Below are positions 13,733 through 20,931 of a DNA stretch of 33,446 bases, piece after piece. A program made the translations under genes and the position numbers. Origin of the DNA: a virus; IMG/VR virus record IMGVR_UViG_3300022592_000019, positions 1 to 33,446 of that record. One strand, written 5' to 3'. The notes under the pieces were generated by a model that did no database searches, was not told the origin of the DNA, and worked only from the letters and a program-made list of their open reading frames with translations. The first letter of the stretch is position 1. Each line of letters opens with the position of its first letter.

Positions 13733-15846
13733 TATATGGCCCTTTCTTCAGTTTCTTGTGCAGCTCCACGCCTAGCAGCAGCATCAATTTGTGCTAATAA
13801 TAACGCAAACTGCCCTTTAATATGTTCAATTTCTTTTTGAGTTTCAGTTTTGATAATTGTATCATGCGCCTGGGTGTGTGTGCGTAGTTCTGTATCATGC
13901 CTACGTTCAGCATCACGCAACTCAATGTCATGTGCTTTAGCAGTAACTTCCATAAGTTTACGCTTGTCTGCGTGTTGCTCTTTAACTTCTTGCGTGTCTG
14001 TACGATCTTTAATAATAACTTGCAGTTGCTGGATAGTTTGTTGTGCTTGTTGCAACTGTGCAGCTTGTTGTTTAAGTTGCATCTGAATTTGTGGCGGGAT
14101 TTTAGATTTATCGTCAATCTGGGCCAATGGATTGTTTACAGCCAATCGGTCTGCAATAGTTTCAGCACCAGGGAAGTCCATGTTACGGAACACCAAGTCA
14201 CCAATCTGTGGCATCAAACTAGGATCGGCAGCAATAACAGCCATCATAGAATCTACAGCTTCTGAACGTTTACTGTTGTAGCCTGGGCCAGTTTCCATCA
14301 CGACATCATACTCACCAATAGTTACATCGTTTAATACTCTGTTCACGCCCTCTTCATCTGGGCCATAACGATTGATTGTCAATAGCTCTGGTTTGCCATC
14401 GTCACCAATAATGCGTAACACACGTTCTCTGTCGTAAATCTTTGGAATTAAGTCTAATATCACACGACCACATTGACGGATTGAACGAGTCAAGTTGTCA
14501 TAGTAATGGAAGTTGGTCATGTCAATTTGTTGTTGCTGACCTTGCAATGCTTTACCAGAGATGTTGCCTGTAGGTAGCTGACTAGGATCAAATATACCTA
14601 CTACTTGTTGTAAGTCTGATGTAATGCCAGCAGCAGCAGCCATAATGCCTGTTGGTGGCGGTTCTGGTTGTAATCGTGTTGGAGCTGGAGCTGGTCTGCC
14701 ATCAATGTCTGTTTGTTTATAGCGCAGAACTGGCATTGACTTAATGTTAGCCATAGCCCATTCATTCTCGTGGCCTTCATCCTGCCCTTCTGCAAGCAAC
14801 CATTTAGCTTTTGGTGCTAGTGCAACTGACTCTGTGATAGAAGTTGTCCAGAAGTTATACATACGTTGTGGGTCTTTAGCCATACGCACCAGGCCAAACT
14901 TCTTACGCTTGTTCTCAACTGTTAGCATCTGACCATACACAGGAATAATCGGGATATACTTACCAGCCCATGTTGACTCTTCTAATATCTCAATGCCTGT
15001 CAACTTAACCCACTTCACAACTTTACGAACTGATGGCCGTTTGTCAGCAATAGTAATGCCCTGCTCTTCCATTGCCAGTTTAATTTCGTCTGTAATTTCA
15101 TCCTGATACGCTGTAGTGCCATCAGACAACATGACAAGTGTTGCAGCTTCACGTTCTACATAAAAGTATTCAGCGATGCGGATGTCTTCTTTCATCACCC
15201 ATTCTGCGTTAGTGTCACCTGTACCACGTTGAATAAATCCTGTGCCATCATCAGCGTTTGGATATTGCTTACGGAACGCTTCTTTGCTCATTACTGTCGT
15301 GATTAAGACTTTCTCCGCATCAGAGCCATCAGGCATCGTTGAATTAGGGTCAAAATAAACTGTAAACGGATTATCAACGGGCTTAATATAAATCTCTTGG
15401 TCAAACGAGTCATTTTTACAATAGTCAGTAGTGATGCGGAAATAACCCCAACCCATACGAACAGCAAAATCAAAAGCGGTATCATAAGCAGCATCGGCAT
15501 CAGATTGCACCTCAATGTGTCTAAATATTCCAGAGATAACATCAGCCATGTGAGCATCGGCCTCTGTGTTCATGCCATGCGCTTTCATGCGTGGGCGTTG
15601 TTGGCGTTGTTGATTGGCTATCTGTCTACAGTAAGCATCAACTTTATTGATGGTAAGACATGGCCTAGCTTCTAATGTGCGTGAGTTTTGAATCTCTACA
15701 GGCCATTGATCACCAGCAGCAAACTTTAAATCTTCTAGGGCCTCGCTACGATTGTTTGAGTCAGCATCATTAGCAAACTTGAGGAACTGTTTAGCATCCT
15801 CTATACGTTTATCGTAGTCATTAGATATTGTTGTCTTTTTAGCCAT
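13732..15846 (-). CDS. Portal protein, P22 gp1 family
   Basis: This 704-residue protein has an N-terminal segment (SEALEDLKFAAGDQWP; RPCLTINKVDAYCRQIANQQRQQRPRMK) and wing/stem sequence matching P22-type portals. P22 gp1 has 725 residues. Residues about 585-690 are a long Gln/Lys/Glu-rich helix (MQLKQQAAQLQQAQQTIQQL) corresponding to the C-terminal barrel that reaches into the head. The portal is the dodecameric DNA entry ring and the docking site for terminase and the gp4-like protein. It follows the large terminase with a two-base gap. Confidence 0.92.
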   Translation of the reverse strand: MAKKTTISNDYDKRIEDAKQFLKFANDADSNNRSEALEDLKFAAGDQWPVEIQNSRTLEARPCLTINKVDAYCRQIANQQRQQRPRMKAHGMNTEADAHMADVISGIFRHIEVQSDADAAYDTAFDFAVRMGWGYFRITTDYCKNDSFDQEIYIKPVDNPFTVYFDPNSTMPDGSDAEKVLITTVMSKEAFRKQYPNADDGTGFIQRGTGDTNAEWVMKEDIRIAEYFYVEREAATLVMLSDGTTAYQDEITDEIKLAMEEQGITIADKRPSVRKVVKWVKLTGIEILEESTWAGKYIPIIPVYGQMLTVENKRKKFGLVRMAKDPQRMYNFWTTSITESVALAPKAKWLLAEGQDEGHENEWAMANIKSMPVLRYKQTDIDGRPAPAPTRLQPEPPPTGIMAAAAGITSDLQQVVGIFDPSQLPTGNISGKALQGQQQQIDMTNFHYYDNLTRSIRQCGRVILDLIPKIYDRERVLRIIGDDGKPELLTINRYGPDEEGVNRVLNDVTIGEYDVVMETGPGYNSKRSEAVDSMMAVIAADPSLMPQIGDLVFRNMDFPGAETIADRLAVNNPLAQIDDKSKIPPQIQMQLKQQAAQLQQAQQTIQQLQVIIKDRTDTQEVKEQHADKRKLMEVTAKAHDIELRDAERRHDTELRTHTQAHDTIIKTETQKEIEHIKGQFALLLAQIDAAARRGAAQETEERAI

Positions 15847-15848
15847 TG

Positions 15849-17132
15849 TTAGCCCATCCAGCTTGCGCCATAATTGTTTTGTGGTCTTGGTTTCTTACGT
15901 TCTTTAGTATCTTGTATCATCAGCCCAATGTAACGAAAAGCATCCGCACCATGAGAATAAATGTCATGTAGTGGAGTACGGGAGAACATTTTAGTGTCTG
16001 GGTCAACATCATAACGATAATGACGCAGACATTGTAATCCTTCCTCGCAATTTGTTCTGTCAAAGTAACAGCTAGTAAAGATTGTTCTTGCAGCGTTAAT
16101 AGAATCTGCAACAGGAACTCTCGGCAATACATTAGTCTTATAACCAGCATTGCGTACAATCTCTTCAATACTTCTGCCATTAGACCCAATCGTTTTACTT
16201 TCGGCATCATGTGGTAGATGTAGTGTATCATAAATATAGCCTAATTTTTGCATTTCCGCTAGATAGTGTGTGATCGTCTTTTGACTATCCTGCATATAGT
16301 TAATGAGCCTTGTTTCCATGCCTATGAACTGCACGAACCATATCGCAGTCATGTCAGCCCAACCCAAGTCAAACACAGCGTGTACAGGCTTTGTTGCATC
16401 ATACGGCACGTTAGTGATACGACCTGTGCCTTCAGCAGCTTGCATCTCTTTAGCAAAGATAGCACCATCCACAGTCATTCGGCATACACCTTCCCAGACT
16501 GTGTTATATGCTTCTATATCTCTGGCCTTTAGCGCATCTTTTTCTTGTCGTAGCGTTTCGGGGAACCAGGGATTGTCTGACCAGTTAATCTTTTGTACAA
16601 CTGCGTTCTCTGGTGGATAAGCTACAAAGCGTTGGTAAGTATCATCACCTTCTAGCTCTGGGTTAAATGATACCCATATCTCTGACTTTTCTTTACGGAT
16701 GGTTGGAATTAAGATATTCCATGATCGTGAGCTAACAGTCTGGGCCTCTTCTACCCAACAGATGTCAACACCCTCAAATGACTTTACGTTGGCAGTATTG
16801 TTCTTTAGGCCAACAAAGCTAAACTCTGTGCCGTTCTTCCCTCTGATACTGGCCTGTGTAATCTCATAAAATGATATAAGGCCCAACTCTATAATCTGAT
16901 CGCACAATAGCTTGTGAACAGAATCTTTCATAGATGTCATAAACTCTCGGGCGCATAATACACGCAATGCATTTTTTGCACCTTTAATCAATAATGCTCT
17001 AGCGATGCCCCATGACTTTGCACCACCACGACCACCATATAGTATGCGGTATCTACACTCTACAGGATCAAACAACACATTTAGTTTATCTGGAAAGTCT
17101 GCCCAAACTTTGGATGGGTCTTGCTCAAACAT
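15849..17132 (-). CDS. terL: Large terminase subunit (packaging ATPase and nuclease)
   Basis: This 427-residue protein has Walker A GGRGGAKS at 33-40, Walker B VDICWVEEA at 122-130 with the catalytic acidic pair 128-129, and coupling motif SFN near 155-157. The RNase H-type nuclease domain has acidic residues Asp255 (VFDLGWAD), Asp309 (HDAES) and Asp397 (HGADAF). The layout matches Terminase_3 (PBSX-type) enzymes that drive DNA into the procapsid and cut it. Together with the P22-type portal this fits headful packaging, which gives circularly permuted ends. The ATG overlaps the end of the small subunit by eight bases. Confidence 0.95.
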   Translation of the reverse strand: MFEQDPSKVWADFPDKLNVLFDPVECRYRILYGGRGGAKSWGIARALLIKGAKNALRVLCAREFMTSMKDSVHKLLCDQIIELGLISFYEITQASIRGKNGTEFSFVGLKNNTANVKSFEGVDICWVEEAQTVSSRSWNILIPTIRKEKSEIWVSFNPELEGDDTYQRFVAYPPENAVVQKINWSDNPWFPETLRQEKDALKARDIEAYNTVWEGVCRMTVDGAIFAKEMQAAEGTGRITNVPYDATKPVHAVFDLGWADMTAIWFVQFIGMETRLINYMQDSQKTITHYLAEMQKLGYIYDTLHLPHDAESKTIGSNGRSIEEIVRNAGYKTNVLPRVPVADSINAARTIFTSCYFDRTNCEEGLQCLRHYRYDVDPDTKMFSRTPLHDIYSHGADAFRYIGLMIQDTKERKKPRPQNNYGASWMG

Positions 17133-17433
17133 TCGTTTCTTTTGGCTTTACAAAGTTTACAGAAATAGATGTGACAAGTGGCTCACCATCTGCGCCAGTA
17201 ATCTCTTGAAACTGTATTGCTTTACCATCCACACGATCCATCAGCTCTTTAACGGCCCACGGCTCTCTAGCTATTGCAGCTTCAATCAATCCTTCAGCAA
17301 TGTCAGTCAGCTTCTGTGGATTTTGTGTCAATACTTTACGCAAAGCATCATAAAACAACTTTCCTTTAGCTGCGTTCTTATTGCCCTTCATACTCTCGGC
17401 AATTTTTTCGTTCCTGTCTAATTCAGTTGACAT
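17125..17433 (-). CDS. terS: Small terminase subunit (putative)
   Basis: This 102-residue protein has a Lys/Asn-rich N-terminus (MKGNKNAAKGKLFYDALRKVL), a helical middle (DIAEGLIEAAIAREPWAVKELMDRVDGKA) and a basic C-terminus. This layout is common in small terminase-like proteins directly upstream of terL, which recognise the packaging site. Size, position and eight-base overlap with terL support the call. There is no diagnostic catalytic motif, as expected for a DNA-recognition subunit. Confidence 0.7.
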   Translation of the reverse strand: MSTELDRNEKIAESMKGNKNAAKGKLFYDALRKVLTQNPQKLTDIAEGLIEAAIAREPWAVKELMDRVDGKAIQFQEITGADGEPLVTSISVNFVKPKETNV

Positions 17434-17444
17434 CTGATTGATTT

Positions 17445-17630
17445 TTAAGCAGTTGTTATTTCTACAGGTGTAACTTCTTGGGCCACTTCTTCAGTAGGCT
17501 GATTGATTTGTGCAAGTGCTTGATCACGAATCTTACAGATAGCAGGGGACACTTCAATAAATGCGCCAGCAGCTAAATGCTTTAACACTAGCTCTACATC
17601 AGCAACTTCTAGTTCTAGCTTAATGCTCAT
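17445..17630 (-). CDS. Small conserved phage protein
   Basis: This 61-residue protein has an amphipathic N-terminal half (MSIKLELEVADVELVLKHLAAG), one cysteine, and an acidic, Pro/Thr-rich C-terminal tail. It overlaps the HNH gene stop by one base and lies just before the terminase genes. No domain is recognised. It is a good candidate for a real gene because of the coupled starts and even codon usage, but its function is unknown. Confidence 0.6.
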   Translation of the reverse strand: MSIKLELEVADVELVLKHLAAGAFIEVSPAICKIRDQALAQINQPTEEVAQEVTPVEITTA

Positions 17631-17926
17631 TATTCATCCTTTTTATTTTGTGGTGGCTTATCTTTATATTTTAATATGACATCTAAATTCTTTTCAAGCC
17701 ATCCAAGCCTTACATTACATTGTTGGCAAAGAACGCCTCTGTAAGTTCCTGCTATTTTATGATCAATACACATTTTGTTTGCATTAATCCCACATATTTC
17801 ACATGGTGTTTTTCGCAATTCTTTTGCTTTTTCTAATGTAAGACCATATTTCTTTTTTGCATCATAACGTGATTGTACAAGTTTCTTTTGCGGACTCAAT
17901 GTGCCATTATTAGCAAATTTACTCAT
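17630..17926 (-). CDS. Endonuclease VII-like HNH nuclease
   Basis: This 98-residue protein has the recombination endonuclease VII pattern: Cys42-x2-Cys45 (CEICG), then CIDH with Asp55-His56, and RGVLCQQCN with Cys67-x2-Cys70-Asn71. The four cysteines bind zinc, and the His and Asn are the catalytic pair of the beta-beta-alpha-metal fold. Such enzymes cut branched DNA or DNA at packaging. HNH nucleases next to terminase genes are often needed for efficient headful cutting in other phages, so either role is possible. The start shares ATGA with the upstream gene's stop. Confidence 0.85.
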   Translation of the reverse strand: MSKFANNGTLSPQKKLVQSRYDAKKKYGLTLEKAKELRKTPCEICGINANKMCIDHKIAGTYRGVLCQQCNVRLGWLEKNLDVILKYKDKPPQNKKDE

Positions 17927-18063
17927 TTATTGCCTTTTTTCTTACTTTCACGTTTTTCTGCGTAAGCTATAGCAACGCTTTGCTTTGGTGGCTTGCCTGC
18001 TTTAATTTCTGTCTTAATGTTTTCTTCAAACGCTTTTTTGCTTTTACCTGGTTTCAATGGCAT
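17923..18063 (-). CDS. 46-residue basic protein
   Basis: The frame from the ATG at 18063 gives MPLKPGKSKKAFEENIKTEI, then AGKPPKQSVAIAYAEKRESKKKGNK. The product is highly basic, and its stop overlaps the HNH start as ATGA. The 'KPPKQSVAIAYAEKR' stretch is a pattern I recognise from small uncharacterised phage proteins. It probably binds nucleic acid or is a structural micro-protein. Coupling to genes on both sides supports expression. Confidence 0.7.
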   Translation of the reverse strand: MPLKPGKSKKAFEENIKTEIKAGKPPKQSVAIAYAEKRESKKKGNK

Positions 18064-18263
18064 ACAAATATTCCCTTTTCGTCTATGCTGTCGTTAATAA
18101 AATCTGCTGCCTCATGCAATGTATTGACTAGGATCGTTTCGTCTTCAATAAATGATGTTAGTTCAATGTATCCATCATAATCTACTGTAGCGATAGCAAG
18201 CGTGAAAGAATCTTCATCCTTTTCCGCTTCATATGACATCACTATTTTAATTAGCTGTGTCAT
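18054..18263 (-). CDS. Small acidic protein of unknown function
   Basis: This 69-residue acidic protein (MTQLIKIVMSYEAEKDEDSFTLAIATVDYDGYIEL ...) is predicted mostly beta then helical. It overlaps the GroES-like gene by 17 bases and the basic 46-residue gene by 10 bases. The start could also be the internal Met9, because neither has a clear ribosome site. No family is recognised. Confidence 0.55.
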   Translation of the reverse strand: MTQLIKIVMSYEAEKDEDSFTLAIATVDYDGYIELTSFIEDETILVNTLHEAADFINDSIDEKGIFVCH

Positions 18264-18558
18264 CTTGTACGAAAACTACATCCTGCCATGACATGACTAA
18301 ATGTCTTTCGTTATTAATAAAACACTCTTGATATTTTAAATATTCTTCTTTTGAATCTCTACCCATTGTGCCAAAGCGTACGAACTGACCCACCTTTACT
18401 GGCATATCTTCACGTTTAGAGTTGTCAATTTTTCTGCCTGGTCCAACTGCAATGACAGTCCCCATGTTATCGGCCTCTTCCATTATGACTTCAATGATAG
18501 AGCTTTTAACACGAGGAATAGGCTTAACTAATATCTTATCGCCTAATGGTTTAATCAT
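18247..18558 (-). CDS. GroES-like co-chaperonin (Cpn10)
   Basis: This 103-residue protein begins MIKPLGDKILVKPIPRVKSS, which matches the GroES first strand (PLGD-x-x-LVKP). A mobile-loop region with an Ile/Val-rich tip follows at about 20-27, then the signature MGTVIAVGPG at 32-41 and PVKVGQFVRFG at 53-63, and a C-terminal strand near 88-98. GroES has about 97 residues, so the length fits a full Cpn10 ring subunit. Phage co-chaperonins such as T4 gp31 pair with host GroEL to fold the coat protein, and P22-type coat is a known GroEL/ES client. It sits in the accessory block before terminase. Host-derived or phage-evolved origin cannot be told here. Confidence 0.85.
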   Translation of the reverse strand: MIKPLGDKILVKPIPRVKSSIIEVIMEEADNMGTVIAVGPGRKIDNSKREDMPVKVGQFVRFGTMGRDSKEEYLKYQECFINNERHLVMSWQDVVFVQDDTAN

Positions 18559-18738
18559 TTATGCGTACTTTGCCACTTCTAAAACTAGAGCATCTGCTTT
18601 TGATTTGATAGCGTCTACATCAGCATCTACCCAATCAGTAAATGTTGCTTCTGCTGCTGCTAAAGATGATTCTAGATTAGCCACTTGTGCGTTAGCAATG
18701 TCTAATTTAGCTTGAATTATTTGTTTTAATGTTGTCAT
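18559..18738 (-). CDS. 59-residue alanine-rich helical protein
   Basis: The ATG at 18738 has AGGA at about eight bases. The product (MTTLKQIIQAKLDIANAQVA ... ADALVLEVAKYA) is almost entirely predicted helix, with Ala/Leu heptads suggesting a small coiled coil. Its stop is one base from the GroES-like start codon, so the two are coupled. No function is recognised. Confidence 0.65.
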   Translation of the reverse strand: MTTLKQIIQAKLDIANAQVANLESSLAAAEATFTDWVDADVDAIKSKADALVLEVAKYA

Positions 18739-18747
18739 GATATATCC

Positions 18748-19002
18748 TTAAATTGATTTTTTGGGTCTGCCTGGTTTTCTTACTGGTGGTTCATCTATCT
18801 GAATTGCATCATAGATGTTTTTAATTTCGTCATTAGCGTAAATTAAATCATCAACTGAAATAGGGAAAAGTGTGTATTCGCCACACCAGTCATTGTCGTG
18901 CTTATTGATAGCTTGAGGGAATCTATGACATTCACCTAAAATGCCACCAGAAATAAAGAATTTACAACTTGCACAATTTTGTTTAGTATTCATATCAGTC
19001 AT
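18748..19002 (-). CDS. Small Cys-rich protein with basic C-terminus
   Basis: This 84-residue protein has CASCKFF (Cys10, Cys13), GECHRFP (Cys25) and DWCGEY (Cys40), a four-cysteine pattern typical of a small zinc-binding fold. An acidic middle follows, and a C-terminal 'RKPGRPKKS' that looks like an AT-hook and could bind the minor groove of AT-rich DNA. GGAGA lies seven bases before the ATG. It follows the stem-loop at 19030-19062. A DNA-binding or regulatory role is possible but unproven. Confidence 0.65.
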   Translation of the reverse strand: MTDMNTKQNCASCKFFISGGILGECHRFPQAINKHDNDWCGEYTLFPISVDDLIYANDEIKNIYDAIQIDEPPVRKPGRPKKSI

Positions 19003-19029
19003 TCAATGTTCTCCCCATTGTGTGATTAG

Positions 19030-19071
19030 AACCCTAGCTGGCCTCTCCACCAGACTAGGGTTTGTTTTTTA
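19030..19071 (+). terminator. Terminator-like stem-loop oriented on the plus strand
   Basis: A 12-base-pair GC-containing stem (AACCCTAG and CTGG pairing with CCAG and CTAGGGTT, one bulged A) with an eight-base loop is followed on the plus strand by TTTGTTTTTTATTT. This is a textbook plus-strand terminator, yet all neighbouring genes run on the minus strand. On the minus strand it lies just after the stop of the 19069-19326 gene without a T tail. It may block antisense transcription or act as an mRNA processing or stability element. Confidence 0.65.
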
Positions 19072-19326
19072 TTTGTCTTGATCGTGAGCAACACGCTTGT
19101 GATCGTAAACAACTTTCTCGCTTGCGCCACCTTTACATTCGCCAAGCTGACCATCAAACTTACCAGCATGACTTAATGGGCGTAAACCCATAGCATCGGC
19201 TTTACCCATTGCAACGCCACCAGTTAGTTTCATTTTGCGTTCGCCTGTTGTATCAGATGCGTTCACACCTTTTGGTAGCTTTTCGCCACTCATGCCTTTA
19301 GCAGGCTTTGTATCTTCCATACCCAT
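19069..19326 (-). CDS. Uncharacterised small basic protein
   Basis: This 85-residue protein is Gly/Lys-rich and probably disordered at the start (KPAKGMSGEKLPKG) with two GMSGE/GKADAMG-like turns and a charged end (KVVYDHKRVAHDQDK). GGAA lies seven bases before the ATG. Its leader contains a 16-base palindrome. It does not match a family I recognise. It may be a minor virion or nucleic-acid-associated protein. Confidence 0.55.
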   Translation of the reverse strand: MGMEDTKPAKGMSGEKLPKGVNASDTTGERKMKLTGGVAMGKADAMGLRPLSHAGKFDGQLGECKGGASEKVVYDHKRVAHDQDK

Positions 19327-19337
19327 GATATTTCCTT

Positions 19338-19353
19338 TTAATTTGCAAATTAA
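19338..19353. repeat. Perfect 16-base palindrome
   Basis: TTAATTTGCAAATTAA reads identically on both strands. It sits about ten bases from the start codon of the 19069-19326 gene, next to its ribosome site, in an AT-rich gap. It could be a protein-binding operator or, in RNA, a small stem masking the ribosome site. Confidence 0.4.
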
Positions 19354-19373
19354 TATAAATTATAAATCACAAT

Positions 19374-19910
19374 CTATAGCTTGTGAGATTTTATTTTAGC
19401 AGAATATTCTTTCTTTAGTTCAATAATTTGATCAACTGTCAAATGTAATGCTGGGTGTGGCCCTTCAATCCATAATACCTGCTGCAACCCTATTTTATTG
19501 ATTAATGATTGACGATATTTAATAATATTGCCAGACAAGAATGAGTTGCAATGCTCACATTGTGCGTGAACATTTAATTCATTAAATCGCATCTCTGGAC
19601 AAGCACCAACTGATCTGTAATGACCTGCGTTTATTTTTTTGTGCATTGGTTTTTGACAACTGATACATGGCTCACCTTCATCTCTTAATCTAATCCAACG
19701 ATTAAATATAATTTGAGCTTCTCGCAACCAATCCCCTTTTGTCTTGAGCTTTTCTTTAATTGCTTTGTATTCTTTACGTTGTTTAGCTTCACGTTGTTGA
19801 GTAGCCATTGCAACAGCACAAGCAAAACCACACACGACCTGCGTGGTGTTAATTGGTTCAAATGTTTCTTTGCATATTCTGCAACGTTTATGCTTGATTT
19901 TCTTGAGCAT
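19374..19910 (-). CDS. ninG: NinG/Rap-type recombination protein
   Basis: This 178-residue protein has an N-terminal zinc-type cluster (Cys10, Cys13, Cys27, Cys31), a basic helical linker rich in Lys/Arg/Glu, and a C-terminal HNH-like region with CISC (Cys82, Cys85), GHYRS (His97), and CEHCNSFLSGN (Cys118, Cys121). This is the lambda NinG (Rap) pattern. Rap processes branched recombination intermediates. Here it follows an O/P-like replication pair, as in lambdoid phages. It overlaps the preceding gene by 23 bases. Confidence 0.85.
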   Translation of the reverse strand: MLKKIKHKRCRICKETFEPINTTQVVCGFACAVAMATQQREAKQRKEYKAIKEKLKTKGDWLREAQIIFNRWIRLRDEGEPCISCQKPMHKKINAGHYRSVGACPEMRFNELNVHAQCEHCNSFLSGNIIKYRQSLINKIGLQQVLWIEGPHPALHLTVDQIIELKKEYSAKIKSHKL

Positions 19911-20124
19911 TAATTTTTTCCAGTTCCATGATATACATTTTAGCTTCTACAGATGATCTAAACGTTAATAGATTATGTGATCTGTGTGAATCGGTTTTTT
20001 TATTATAACCAGTCAATCTAAATACCTGGTACAAATAATCATCTGCTGGGCCAGACTTTGCAATTGAATATTTACCACAATCGCTAATTAATGCGTATTC
20101 GCCCCATTTTTTAAATTTAAGCAT
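19888..20124 (-). CDS. Small basic protein between replication genes and ninG
   Basis: This 78-residue protein (MLKFKKWGEYALISDCGKYSI) has a compact beta-rich start, 'SGPADDYLYQVFRL' in the middle and a helical end. It overlaps both neighbours by 8 and 23 bases, so it is part of the same coupled operon. The tone of the sequence, a short basic alpha/beta protein, fits small phage nucleic-acid-binding proteins. No function is assigned. Confidence 0.6.
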   Translation of the reverse strand: MLKFKKWGEYALISDCGKYSIAKSGPADDYLYQVFRLTGYNKKTDSHRSHNLLTFRSSVEAKMYIMELEKINAQENQA

Positions 20125-20557
20125 CTTTTAATTCTTCAATAAAGTTCATGTATGGAATACGAATGTGTTTGTTAAAAAACTCTGCTGCTGGAACGTTAGT
20201 GTTAAGTTCTTTACGAGTTTCAATATTACAAATAGCTTTGATAGCATCAGATGCTGCTTCTTCAGAATCAATGTCTTCACCAAAATTATCTTCTAGCCAT
20301 TCCCAAAACATTGTTTCTTTACACCAACGAACCGCTAATAGTCCCAGGCCGTTCATTCTGTTTTCTTGGCTGACAATGTTAGTTCGCATTTGTCTTGCAG
20401 ATGCTTCTTGTGTCATACGCACTATTGCAATGGCTGTATCAATAGGAAAATTTGTGAGAAACACATCTTTAAACTGCATATCTATATCAACTGTGACACG
20501 AATTGTGCCATCCGCCATCTCTTTCATCTGTCTTCTAGTGCCTGTGATTGCATCCAT
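20117..20557 (-). CDS. Conserved phage replication-region protein
   Basis: This 146-residue protein has 'ADGTIRVTVDIDMQFKDVF' near 15-33, then helices including 'WCKETMFWEWLEDNFGED'. The first segment is a pattern I recall in uncharacterised proteins of phage recombination/replication regions. The second is rich in Trp and acidic residues and may mediate protein contacts. It overlaps the helicase-loader candidate by one base and the next gene by eight. The role is unknown but probably DNA-related, given its position. Confidence 0.55.
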   Translation of the reverse strand: MDAITGTRRQMKEMADGTIRVTVDIDMQFKDVFLTNFPIDTAIAIVRMTQEASARQMRTNIVSQENRMNGLGLLAVRWCKETMFWEWLEDNFGEDIDSEEAASDAIKAICNIETRKELNTNVPAAEFFNKHIRIPYMNFIEELKDA

Positions 20558-20931
20558 TATGCGATCCTTTTTAAATTAAGTTTAGATAATACTTCTTGCA
20601 ACTTACGATGATTCTCTTCTTTTTGTTCTTGTGTAAACTTTTTTCCAATAGCTACAAAGTCTTTATGTGATTCTGCGGATGATTTACATTGCGCCTTAAA
20701 TTGATCACATGATGGGGCATATTCGTAATTATGTTCTAGGGCCACTTTAATTCTATCCCCAGATATTCCAGCTAACTCTTCGGCCCAAACCTGTTTAGCA
20801 TTAGCTATACCAATGTCCATACCATCTATAATCTGACCCAATTTAAACTTGTCTGTAAAATTATTACCAAAACGGCCATGTAAACGCATAAATATACGAT
20901 CAATCCATTCATCTGGAAGTTTATTCTTCAT
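20557..20931 (-). CDS. Lambda P-like helicase loader (putative)
   Basis: This 124-residue protein has the segments 'WIDRIFMRLHGRFG', 'AKQVWAEELAGISGDRIKVAL' and 'YEYAPSCDQFKAQCK'. The order W-x-x-x-L-x-G-x-x-x-x-x-I-x-x-A-L ... Y-x-P-S-x-x-x-F resembles the core of lambda P-type proteins, which load host DnaB helicase at the origin. It is shorter than lambda P (233 residues), so the call is on the core only. Location directly after an initiator-like gene supports it, and the two overlap by 11 bases. Confidence 0.55.
   Translation of the reverse strand: MKNKLPDEWIDRIFMRLHGRFGNNFTDKFKLGQIIDGMDIGIANAKQVWAEELAGISGDRIKVALEHNYEYAPSCDQFKAQCKSSAESHKDFVAIGKKFTQEQKEENHRKLQEVLSKLNLKRIA

Noticed and set aside
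13850-14265. Plus-strand frames opposite the portal C-terminus
   Set aside because: They are Cys/Ser/Leu-rich with no ribosome site, opposite a well-supported portal coiled coil. They are shadows of Gln/Lys-rich coding sequence.
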